Assembly (NCBI GenBank): GCA_019187405.1
Contig: JABAQZ010000009.1
Span: 1-53,927, forward strand
Source of the DNA: Ignavibacteria bacterium
Lineage (GTDB): Bacteria > Bacteroidota > Ignavibacteria > Tepidaquicellales > Tepidaquicellaceae
Length of the DNA stretch: 53,927 nucleotides
Direction of reading: 5' to 3'
Part shown: piece after piece, positions 47,801 through 53,927 of the stretch
How positions within the stretch are numbered: the stretch's first letter is position 1
How the letters are laid out: each line of letters opens with the position of its first letter
Position numbers and translations under genes: made by a program
Notes under the pieces: model-generated
Told to the model about the DNA's origin: nothing
The model's input: the letters and a program-made list of their open reading frames with translations, nothing else
Databases searched by the model: none

Positions 47801-48508
47801 AGCCGGACCAATCAAATTTCCAGAAATTTCGTTATCATCATTTAAATTAGCTGAACTTCCACCGTTTATCATAACACCATATCTTGCTTTTACAATATAA
47901 TTCTCTAAAACTTTATTTCTATCATTATTCCTTCCGTTTACACCTCTATTATGACCGGAAAAAATAACTCCGTAAGTAACAGTGGATGCAGTATTCTGAG
48001 TTACGCCTGCGCTAATGTTGCAGTTTCTAATAACATTATCCTGTGCGCCGGTAGAATCACCTAAAGCTGTTGTTCCGTTACCATGACTAAGCCATATTGC
48101 TCCGGAGTTAGTGGTTAAATTCGTTCCGATGATTGAGATGAATCTTCCCGAACCGCCGAATCTTCCGTCAATAATTACGTTTCTCGTTCCCATAAGCGCT
48201 ATTACTAAAGAATCGCTTCCGGTAACTGTTACTCCGGATGCGTTTGAAGTAGATACATTTACTGAAGTGTAGTTTGCAAGTCCAATACCGCTGGCATTGA
48301 GTCTTGCTCTAACAGGTTCAGTTGTGCTGTTTACAATGTCAACTATAACAGCGCCGGTATGCGTACCTGCATTAATTGCATCAAATGCATCTTTTAATGT
48401 GGGGTATGATCCCGCACCAGGATTTACGGTAACATTTTGTGCAAAGACATTTACAGAAGACAATGTCAGACAAACAGCTAACACAAACAAGAGATAAAAT
48501 TTCTTCAT
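44828..48508 (-). CDS. Large T9SS-secreted beta-helix/adhesin-like protein
   Basis: 1226 aa if started at ATG 48508 (MKKFYLLFVLAVC), which gives a clean signal peptide ending NVFAQ; an in-frame ATG at 48580 would add 24 residues. Residues about 25-490 look like a right-handed parallel beta-helix (NVIIDGRFGGSGRFISIIG, DNVIRNCNISAG, NNEVRFVGGN), a fold of polysaccharide-binding or -cleaving surface proteins. A CARDB-like domain (about 555-660), a MAM-like jelly roll (WRHESISLANVAGNANVVIG), the domain with LYIVKRSDRLGTWVCQNTT, an FN3-like part and a T9SS sorting domain (QNYPNPFNPSTK, KKMMLVK) follow. No lyase active site is recognised. Confidence 0.8.
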   Translation of the reverse strand: MKKFYLLFVLAVCLTLSSVNVFAQNVTVNPGAGSYPTLKDAFDAINAGTHTGAVIVDIVNSTTEPVRARLNASGIGLANYTSVNVSTSNASGVTVTGSDSLVIALMGTRNVIIDGRFGGSGRFISIIGTNLTTNSGAIWLSHGNGTTALGDSTGAQDNVIRNCNISAGVTQNTASTVTYGVIFSGHNRGVNGRNNDRNKVLENYIVKARYGVMINGGSSANLNDDNEISGNLIGPAAFGPDEIGFYGISVQFQNRCLITNNEVRFVGGNFANTIGGADRIGINLGNVGVTNSTTGVTTNNNNTVTGNVIHDIIEERTYSAAGIVIGTTMSGPKTQNLIANNVIFNVRGNGTGGDATFGILHIGGPGDKVIFNSVSLTGDVDPAGTGSASTSPVASGIRKHSAASGADTAVLISDNAIFVDISSNTVTLLKTCIGGPVSTYLWGTGGLNNNDYYSPILGTDGHVTGIAGTGTISYVSLALWQGVYTSPGPQDGASIQADPMFASIPSLKPLTGSPLVGAGAPKSPITTDIEGNPRSGLNPTIGAYENTVAPITDDVGITAASIGALGQIISVGKGYDLTATVKNFGVNTQTVVPVYYDVDGGSAVGPVNTVGPIPQNGTENVVFNGGFAFSSLVPGIHTVRVWTLLGSDQHPYANDTLSFIINVFDKITTFPHTETFGTPTNWTILFENVVGTTQLWGLGLCTNPEGISNDTAATSNCYNGSVGRVEILRSPEMDLTGMTNPVLNFYVAYRSYSGESDSMMVVLSTNGGLNFFPATTIYDKGNLSQPSLATLPPASASFFPSSEIHWRHESISLANVAGNANVVIGFRSISAFGNRQWVDNVIVSDVNGLCTDNVTGPGIYNCHPFVRLDITATPAPGFVYTPDLNSSSSVKKESKDGIIENAFITSTAKANVTAGNQTDNPGGGVVHVSNFVGLDPGQTVATNTTATTPSGLIFTPSNIYHDYWFTVTYTGNDLTGYATYDILIDLDGLVFPDPNDLYIVKRSDRLGTWVCQNTTIIGNKLKVSGLTDFSDFAIAGDAPLPVELSSFTASVNRRDVTLNWTTATESNNSGFDIERSNSEGSWTKIGNVAGNGTVNTPHSYTYTDKNLNSGQYNYRLKQIDFNGNYEYFNLSNEVNVGIPTKYDLSQNYPNPFNPSTKINFDLPVDGKVSLKLFDMSGREVATLVNEVKTAGYYTISFNASNLSSGVYFYRLNAGDFTVTKKMMLVK

Positions 48509-48749
48509 GACATTTAATTTTAAATTTTTAAAAAAAATAATAACTGAAGGCTTAATGAAATTGATTTTAATAAATATCAAAAACAGCCTCCGGATTTTCT
48601 GATATTTATTTTTGATAGAAAGAGTCCGATTAGAATTTTGAGGTTTATCTCCTTTCTTTATTTATTTGTAAAAATTTGGGTTTGATTAAATTTATACATT
48701 CTAAAATTAAAAAAAAATGTATACACTTTTAAATTTTTTTAAATTTAAC

Positions 48750-48903
48750 AATAGTATCCAATACATTTTTTCAATTTGATAAAAACTTTTTTATGAAATG
48801 ATGGTCAACAAAATTTCTCTATTCTACAGATAACCCCACCCTCGTTTATGTTTTCATATAATTTAAAAGTCTAAAACATTTGCTTAACTTTACAGCTTGA
48901 AAT
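48750..48903 (-). repeat. Conserved intergenic element, copy C
   Basis: Read on the minus strand: GAGAAATTTTGTTGACCATC, TTTTTATCAAATTGAAAAAA, TGTATTGGA, and upstream CTTTTAAATTATATGAAAAC followed by a GGGTGGGG stretch replacing the C-rich block. It lies about 240 bp before the ATG of the gene at 44828-48508, in the same relative orientation as copies A, B and D. No ORF is seen in 48509-48941. Confidence 0.6.
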
Positions 48904-48941
48904 TGGATTGAACTGATATAAAATTTTAATTTAAGAAATGT

Positions 48942-48971
48942 AAAAAAAGAGCCGGCATTTACCGGCTCTAA
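48942..48971 (-). terminator. Terminator after the dockerin protein gene at 48999
   Basis: AGAGCCGG and CCGGCTCT pair around CATTTA/TAAATG; a run of T follows on the minus strand. Confidence 0.88.
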
Positions 48972-48998
48972 GATTAAAAATAATATTTAACTTAAACT

Positions 48999-51374
48999 TT
49001 ATGGAGCAATCTCGCCTATAAAGTTTGAAGAATTATTGTCTGTATAAGTAGCATCAGCTCCGTCAACGACTGTATCCCAGTTCAGATCTGATAATACATA
49101 AGGACCTGAAACGAAATTGGAAGCATCATTATCAACAAATGCACCGTCCGCACCGTCAACGACTCCGTCTTTTGTAATATCACCGGTATATATACACCAC
49201 CTGCCTGCTTTTAGTGTAAGGTTGTTACCGAAAGCCATTGTCTGAGCGCTTGTGAAATCATAAGACAGCTTCTGACCAGTCCACTGAACAAGTTGACTCC
49301 ATGTCCTGACTGTGTTTCTATGATTTACCACAATGTAATAATTAGTATTATTATTTATTCCAACATCAATTGCTGCAAATCCCGAAGCGTCGTTAGTAAC
49401 TTTATGTGTTTCTAAAAGCGCGAATGGTGATACACCAGATCTTATTTCTACGGTGATTGTATCTCCGAGATAAGTAGTACCGTCCCAGTATGCTTCAAAC
49501 ATAGAAGTAAGATTAAGTTCTTTGCAGTGTCCTCCGAGATTATTATCATTAGGACCAAATGCAACTGATACTCCTGCTCCAAGTGTATCAAACAAGGTAC
49601 CGAGCGTAGTAACACTTCCGCCATAGAAAGCATATTGAAGCCATTCTGAACCGGTTGCATTTTGTATGCCGGCTAAAATCGGAAGGTTAATGGCTGTTGA
49701 TAAATTTGACCAGCTAATTACAATATTTGAATTAGGCGCGCCTGCCGTATCAGCCTGTAATGCAATGCAGACCTGGAATGATACCCAGTCAGATGATGCA
49801 CCGCCAAACAATGGAGCTCTGTCGTAAGTGATTATAAGATTATTTTTATAATTGTCAATTTTATAACTTAATCTGTTAATTGGTTGAGAAGCATTACCCC
49901 AGTTCATATCATTCCATAAAGGATAAATTGCTGGTCTTGAAAGACCTCCGGAACCTTCACCGGGTAATCCATTTGCAGGTGGATACCAGTTACCGCTGCC
50001 TGGTACAAAATTAACGAATCCTAAGATTCCGTTTGTACCGATATAAATTGAATCATAAGTTACACCCATGAATTTTATTTTTCTTGGAGTTCCAAGAAGT
50101 ATTCCCCAATGTCCATCGTCGAGAGTTCCGTTTGTTAAAGCTACTGCGGCAGCGCTGTTAACAGCTAAAGAAGTGCTTCCTGTTGTATCTATCCAGCAAT
50201 AACCAGGTTGTGAAGGAGCTAATGATGCATCTGGAGTTGAATTAGCAAAGTAATATGAACTTGCATTGAATACGCCGGCTCCGCCATAGTGTGGATTATA
50301 TGCTGAGTATGTTGTCTGAACGGTATCGTTTAATCTGTTTCCGTCTGAAGCTAGTTGTGAATAGACTCTTACAGTCTTAACTCCTGCAGAAGGCGAATGA
50401 GAAGCAAAATCTACATTAATAGATGCGCCTGCTCCGAGCGAGGTAACTGTTTGTGTACTTGAATATCCGCCCGGATTTATTGTCATCGTTACGTTAAAAC
50501 TTTGTGGACTTGTACCGAAGTTTTTTATGACTGCCGTAGGTGTAACAGCTGCAGTTGGTAAAACTATTGTCCCTGTTGGATCAGTTATTGATTCAACACC
50601 GACATCTGCTGCAATCGGAGGTGCTTCAATTGTTAAAGCATCAAAACCTGTATAATTGCTGTTTAATCCGGAAGGTCCACCGTCTACAACAGCATATCTG
50701 ATAGCAAATCTTGCATTAGTACCTGCTGTTGGCGCTGCGAAACCGTATTTCTGCCAGACACCGTTTACATTTGCTTCAAATCTACCAAGTTCAACCCATG
50801 TAGCTGCTTCAGGAGTTGAATCACCTACAGTAGAGTACATTACTCTGATTGAATCAGGCCATGTTGGAGGAGGTCCTGTATCTTCACCACCTCTGTTATA
50901 AAAGAACAAAGAATCGCCTACTGAAACATTTTGTTTTGGTAATACAAGCCAGCTGTCAATATCGTTTGCTCCTGTTACAACCTGAAAATTTGCAGCTACA
51001 TATCCGGTAGCAGGACCGTTGTATGCAGCAAATACTCCGGAATTACCTTGGAACCATGTTGCAGCAGCGCCTTGTGTTCCGCCGCCTCTATAATATACCA
51101 AGTATCCTCTGGCTTTTAAAGATGTTGTATCATTTGCACCATCAAAATTATCTGTATAATAAGGTGTACCGTGTGTTTGATATGAGATCCCCGGTCCATC
51201 AGACTGAGTATTTTTATTTAAATCAGTTGTTTTAACCGGATGAGAAATCTCATTTCCGCTTTTTGTTAATTTTGGGCTTTTATCAGCGAGTTTATCAGAA
51301 ATATTCGAAAAACCAAGGTATATTCCTACGGACAAAAGAACGACCAAAGTAAAAGCAGTTTTTACTTTTTTCAT
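48999..51374 (-). CDS. Secreted dockerin-type protein (3)
   Basis: A 791-aa protein with an N-terminal signal/anchor segment (residues 8-24). Residues about 70-240 form a choice-of-anchor J-like jelly roll (TDNFDGANDTTSLKARGYLV, NSNYTGFDALTIEAPP), followed by a CARDB-like domain (240-345, PTAVIKNFGTSPQSFNVTM) and a beta-rich domain (345-600, GTNGILGFVNF). The pre-dockerin module (about 610-725, MFEAYWDGTTYLGDTITVE, HRNTVRTWSQLV) precedes dockerin loops DITKDGVVDGAD (from 732) and DLNWDTVVDGAD, with DNDASNF/DNNSSNF after each. No T9SS domain. It has a separate promoter region and terminator. Confidence 0.8.
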   Translation of the reverse strand: MKKVKTAFTLVVLLSVGIYLGFSNISDKLADKSPKLTKSGNEISHPVKTTDLNKNTQSDGPGISYQTHGTPYYTDNFDGANDTTSLKARGYLVYYRGGGTQGAAATWFQGNSGVFAAYNGPATGYVAANFQVVTGANDIDSWLVLPKQNVSVGDSLFFYNRGGEDTGPPPTWPDSIRVMYSTVGDSTPEAATWVELGRFEANVNGVWQKYGFAAPTAGTNARFAIRYAVVDGGPSGLNSNYTGFDALTIEAPPIAADVGVESITDPTGTIVLPTAAVTPTAVIKNFGTSPQSFNVTMTINPGGYSSTQTVTSLGAGASINVDFASHSPSAGVKTVRVYSQLASDGNRLNDTVQTTYSAYNPHYGGAGVFNASSYYFANSTPDASLAPSQPGYCWIDTTGSTSLAVNSAAAVALTNGTLDDGHWGILLGTPRKIKFMGVTYDSIYIGTNGILGFVNFVPGSGNWYPPANGLPGEGSGGLSRPAIYPLWNDMNWGNASQPINRLSYKIDNYKNNLIITYDRAPLFGGASSDWVSFQVCIALQADTAGAPNSNIVISWSNLSTAINLPILAGIQNATGSEWLQYAFYGGSVTTLGTLFDTLGAGVSVAFGPNDNNLGGHCKELNLTSMFEAYWDGTTYLGDTITVEIRSGVSPFALLETHKVTNDASGFAAIDVGINNNTNYYIVVNHRNTVRTWSQLVQWTGQKLSYDFTSAQTMAFGNNLTLKAGRWCIYTGDITKDGVVDGADGAFVDNDASNFVSGPYVLSDLNWDTVVDGADATYTDNNSSNFIGEIAP

Positions 51375-51480
51375 TTTTTCCTTTTTAAATTAATAAATAT
51401 TTTTTAGGTAAGCCAATGTAAACTTTAAATCATTTAATTACAATTTATTATATTTTCACTTTTAATATTTATTTCATTAG

Positions 51481-51628
51481 TATGCAAACCATTTTTTCAA
51501 TTCAATAAATACTTTATTTAAGAAATGATTATCAACAAAATTTCTATTGGGAGTGGTTTTATAAAGAATAATTATTTTGTCTAATAATCTATAAGCCGGA
51601 ACTTTTTGTTTAAATTTACAACTTCAAT
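51481..51628 (-). repeat. Conserved intergenic element, copy D
   Basis: Minus strand: TTGAAGTTGTAAATTTAAAC, ATAATTATTC, AACCACTCCC, TAGAAATTTTGTTGATAATC, TTTATTGAATTGAAAAAATG. It is the closest in overall order to copy B. It ends about 107 bp before the ATG at 51374. The rest of the 383-bp gap 51375-51757 shows no gene. Confidence 0.62.
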
Positions 51629-51757
51629 TTGTTTTGAAAGGATGTGATTATTTTGTGAAAGCTTATAATAATATTGTCTCTATTACAAGTACAACTTAAT
51701 TTTTCAAAGAGTGATTTTTGGATTCATTAGTTCGGTTCCGATAATAATACCGGGAAA

Positions 51758-52585
51758 TTATTTCCGATTTAATCTCTGACTTACAACATCCGGAATGGTT
51801 TTTAATATTAATTTTACAGCTTCATCAGGAGAGTTAATTCTTCTTGCAAAACCAATCTCATCAATTCCAATAGCTCCTTCTGCAAGTTGATGCTTTGTAA
51901 GTTCGGTAACATTTTTCCAAAATTTCTTATTCATCAGCAGTACAGGGAAAGGACCGATTTTTTTACATTGAATAAGAGTCGCAGCTTCATAGAGTTCATC
52001 CAATGTCCCGAGACCTCCCGGCATTATGACAAATCCGCAAGAATACTTTACGAGCATTACTTTCCTTATGAAGAAATACCTGAACTCAATGCTTTCCTGA
52101 ACATATGGATTCGGCTTTTGCTCGTGTGGAAGTTTAATGTTTAATCCATAACTTTTTCCTCCTGCTTCAAACGCTCCTCTGTTTGCAGCTTCCATTAATC
52201 CGGGTCCTCCACCTGTAAGCACTGCAAATCCGGCTTCAGCTAGTTTTTTCCCGAGGTCAACAGTCATTTTATAATAAGGATGATTCTCCTTGTATCTGGC
52301 AGAACCGAATACAGTAACTGCAGGTCCAATATTGAAAAGTTTTGTAAAAGAATTCTGAAACTCCTGATTGATTCTCTGTAGTCTTTCCATTTCTTTATCC
52401 GGAGTACGGGTTTCAAAAAGAAAATTTCTTTCCTCATTAACCGCATCAGATTCTACATTTGGTAATTCATATGAAGTATGATCTGCATTTTTCCAGTACT
52501 TATCCCATGTTTTATCCCAGTCTTTTTCCCTCTTTTTTAAAGTTCTTTGAATCTTCTTTTTTTTATTTTCTGAATTATTATTCAT
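51758..52585 (-). CDS. LOG-family nucleoside 5'-monophosphate phosphoribohydrolase
   Basis: A 275-aa cytoplasmic protein; a lysine-rich N-terminal extension (about 85 residues) precedes the Rossmann-like LOG domain (TVFGSARYKENHPYY, 91-105). The family signatures are GGGPGLMEAA (125-134) and PGGLGTLDE (189-197), with the conserved Arg174-Lys175 pair. Proteins of this type hydrolyse cytokinin riboside 5'-monophosphate or AMP/purine nucleotides to base and ribose 5-phosphate; many were mis-annotated as lysine decarboxylases. The N-terminal extension is seen in the larger bacterial LOG subgroup. It lies 43 bp after the nuclease fragment gene. Confidence 0.9.
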   Translation of the reverse strand: MNNNSENKKKKIQRTLKKREKDWDKTWDKYWKNADHTSYELPNVESDAVNEERNFLFETRTPDKEMERLQRINQEFQNSFTKLFNIGPAVTVFGSARYKENHPYYKMTVDLGKKLAEAGFAVLTGGGPGLMEAANRGAFEAGGKSYGLNIKLPHEQKPNPYVQESIEFRYFFIRKVMLVKYSCGFVIMPGGLGTLDELYEAATLIQCKKIGPFPVLLMNKKFWKNVTELTKHQLAEGAIGIDEIGFARRINSPDEAVKLILKTIPDVVSQRLNRK

Positions 52586-52628
52586 GATTTATAAATTTGT
52601 TATCTTTTTATTTGTAAAATTTAATTAT

Positions 52629-53801
52629 TTAAATTTTTATAGTTTCGGAATATTTTGGAAGAATTGCTTCTATTCCGAATTTCTTTTTTATTAATTTTGC
52701 AAGAGGTTTTCTTCCTCTGTCTTCACCGTGAGAAAGGACAAGCTTAGGTTTCGATTTGGCAATCGCGCCAAACCATTTTATTAAACCGCTCTGATCGGCA
52801 TGTGCGCTTAATCCTCCCATGGATGCAATATTTGCCTTTACCGCGATTTCCTCTCCATAAATTTTTACTTTGTTTTCTCCATCGAGAAGTTTTCTGCCGA
52901 GAGAACCTTGTCCTTGATATCCGACAATCATGACAGTTGTCTGAGGTTTCCAAAGATTATGCTTCAAGTGATGTAGTATCCTTCCAGCATTGCACATACC
53001 CGCACCAGCAATAATCATGCATGGTCCCGATACCTCATTCAGCTGCATTGATTCCTCGGCTGTCTTTGATATATGCATCTGTGTGAAATCACCTTTTAAT
53101 ACACCTTGCCTGAAAAGTTCAGCTGCTTCGTCATCATAAAGTTCTTTATGCTTAACATAAATTTTAGTTGCTTCAATTGCCATCGGACTGTCAAGATAAA
53201 TTGGTATCATCGGAAGATTACCTCTGTGAACAGCCCTTGCTATGTAATACAATAACTGCTGAGTCCTTCCCACCGCAAAAGCAGGTACAAGTATCTTCCC
53301 TTTCTCGTTAAATGCTTTCTCGATGATGTTTTTACCTTCCATCAGTGTATCCTGTAATGACTTGTGATCATGATCTCCGTATGTTGATTCCATAAATACG
53401 AGATCAGCATCTGAAAAAGGTTCGGGATCTTTTATTATCGCCATATCATCCGGTCCGATATCTCCGGAAAATACTACAACTTTACTCTTACCGTCTTCTT
53501 TTACCGTTAGTTCGATGGAAGCTGAGCCGAGTATGTGACCGGATTCTCTCCACCTTGCAGAGATATCGTTTGACACATCGACTTGTGTATTATAAGGAAC
53601 AGCCTTCATTAACCCGAGTATATTCTGAACATCATCTTCTGTATAGACCGGTTTCAAAAGAGATTTACCCATTCTTTCTCTTTTCCTGTTTTTTCTTTTG
53701 ATTTCATAGTTTTGAACTTTTACTGAATCCAGAAGTATAAGCCGTGTGATATCGATAGTTGCATCGGTTGCATATATAGGTCCTCTCCATCCTCCTTTTA
53801 C
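52629..53801 (-). pseudogene. Beta-CASP metallo-beta-lactamase RNase-like gene, 5' end removed at an IS boundary
   Basis: The frame is open from the IS edge at 53801 to the stop at 52629. Its first ATG is at 53672 (347 aa), but the 43 codons above it also match the family (VKGGWRGPIYAT, ITRLILLDS). Present are GHILGSASIEL, FSGDIGP, FMESTYGDHDH, the beta-CASP part (VPAFAVGRTQQLLYYI, AGAGMCNAGRILHH) and the C-terminal GLSAHADQ and LSHGEDRGRKPL motifs. Missing is the N-terminal part, about 90-95 residues in full-length members, with the HxHxDH metal site. An in-frame TGA inside the IS (53813-53811) closes the frame upstream. Intact relatives are RNA-specific exonuclease/endonucleases; this copy cannot bind metals normally if the junction is real. 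Confidence 0.85.
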
Positions 53802-53927
53802 GAGAGTGTCTCAAAACTCTTCGAGATGTTTTCGTTTTGAGATATTGAATGGTTTATATTATGATTTTTTAAAAAGAAAAAAATTTACCTATGGATCAAG
53901 TAAATTTTAGTTCTTTATTAACCCATA
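53802..53927 (+). mobile_element. Insertion-sequence end, right copy (partial), with start of a transposase frame
   Basis: The exact inverse of 4-100 over 97 bp. The IS tip starts GAGAGTGTCTCAAAAC at 53802, directly abutting the truncated nuclease frame. After an AT-rich leader, ATG at 53891 opens a frame reading MDQVNFSSLLTH to the window end, the expected position of a transposase start. The single difference from the left copy within the shared codons is silent (CAA against CAG). The IS reads away from the nuclease gene. The family cannot be assigned from 12 codons. Confidence 0.6.

Noticed and set aside
48508-48580. Upstream ATG at 48580 for the large beta-helix protein
   Set aside because: Adds an Ile/Lys-rich stretch encoded by intergenic-like DNA before a clean signal peptide starting at 48508.
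51758-52585. Lysine decarboxylase
   Set aside because: The PGGLGTLDE and GGGPGLMEAA motifs belong to the LOG phosphoribohydrolase family; the decarboxylase label is a known mis-annotation.

Overview
The window looks like chromosome from a low-GC, free-living relative of the Bacteroidota/Chlorobi group, most likely of Ignavibacteria type. The reasons are type IX secretion (T9SS) C-terminal sorting domains on many secreted proteins, dockerin-like C-termini with DNxxSNF repeats, intergenic DNA close to pure A+T, weak Shine-Dalgarno sequences with several TTG/GTG starts, and a peptidase-propeller-barrel surface protein of a kind I associate with this group. This placement is inference from gene content; no rRNA is present.

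Layout. Positions 1-100 and 53802-53927 carry the same insertion-sequence end in opposite orientations, each reading out of the window, so the segment lies between two inverted IS copies. From the left: initiator tRNA-Met (-); etfB-etfA; a bifunctional-nuclease (DUF151) protein with a UVR motif; a small outer-membrane protein; coaX-yjbQ-membrane glycosyltransferase; two secreted T9SS proteins (7.1-11.5 kb); a 22-bp tandem repeat; and an 1102-aa metallopeptidase/propeller/barrel protein. Next come rpsF-ssb-rplI (-) without rpsR, tRNA-Leu(GAG), a DUF4126 membrane protein and a MerC-like protein. A four-gene minus-strand run (anmK, SDR, epimerase, aldehyde dehydrogenase) is followed by a partner-switching cassette (STAS protein, RsbW-like kinase, RsbU-like phosphatase), a secreted thermonuclease, the displaced rpsR, alaS, a sugar nucleotidyltransferase and a DUF885 peptidase.

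From 32.8 to 51.4 kb lie nine consecutive minus-strand genes for large secreted proteins, most with their own hairpin terminator. Three (32803, 34042 and 48999 are not alike) fall into a scaffold-like type: the genes at 32803, 35510 and 36871 have a compact N-terminal beta-sandwich-like domain resembling a cohesin, then a T9SS sorting domain. Three others (34042, 38168, 48999) have no T9SS domain and end in two dockerin-type calcium loops preceded by a conserved module of about 110 residues. The remaining three (40621, 42419, 44828) are T9SS adhesin-like proteins. My main hypothesis is a cell-surface complex in which T9SS-anchored cohesin-like proteins hold dockerin-bearing partners. The dockerin loops and sorting domains are visible in the sequence; the cohesin assignment and the pairing are inference.

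The window ends with a LOG-family phosphoribohydrolase and a beta-CASP metallo-beta-lactamase nuclease gene whose N-terminal catalytic part is cut off at the IS boundary. A degenerate intergenic element of 150-200 bp occurs four times, always upstream of and co-oriented with a gene (etfB and three secreted-protein genes), and may be a shared regulatory or untranslated region.
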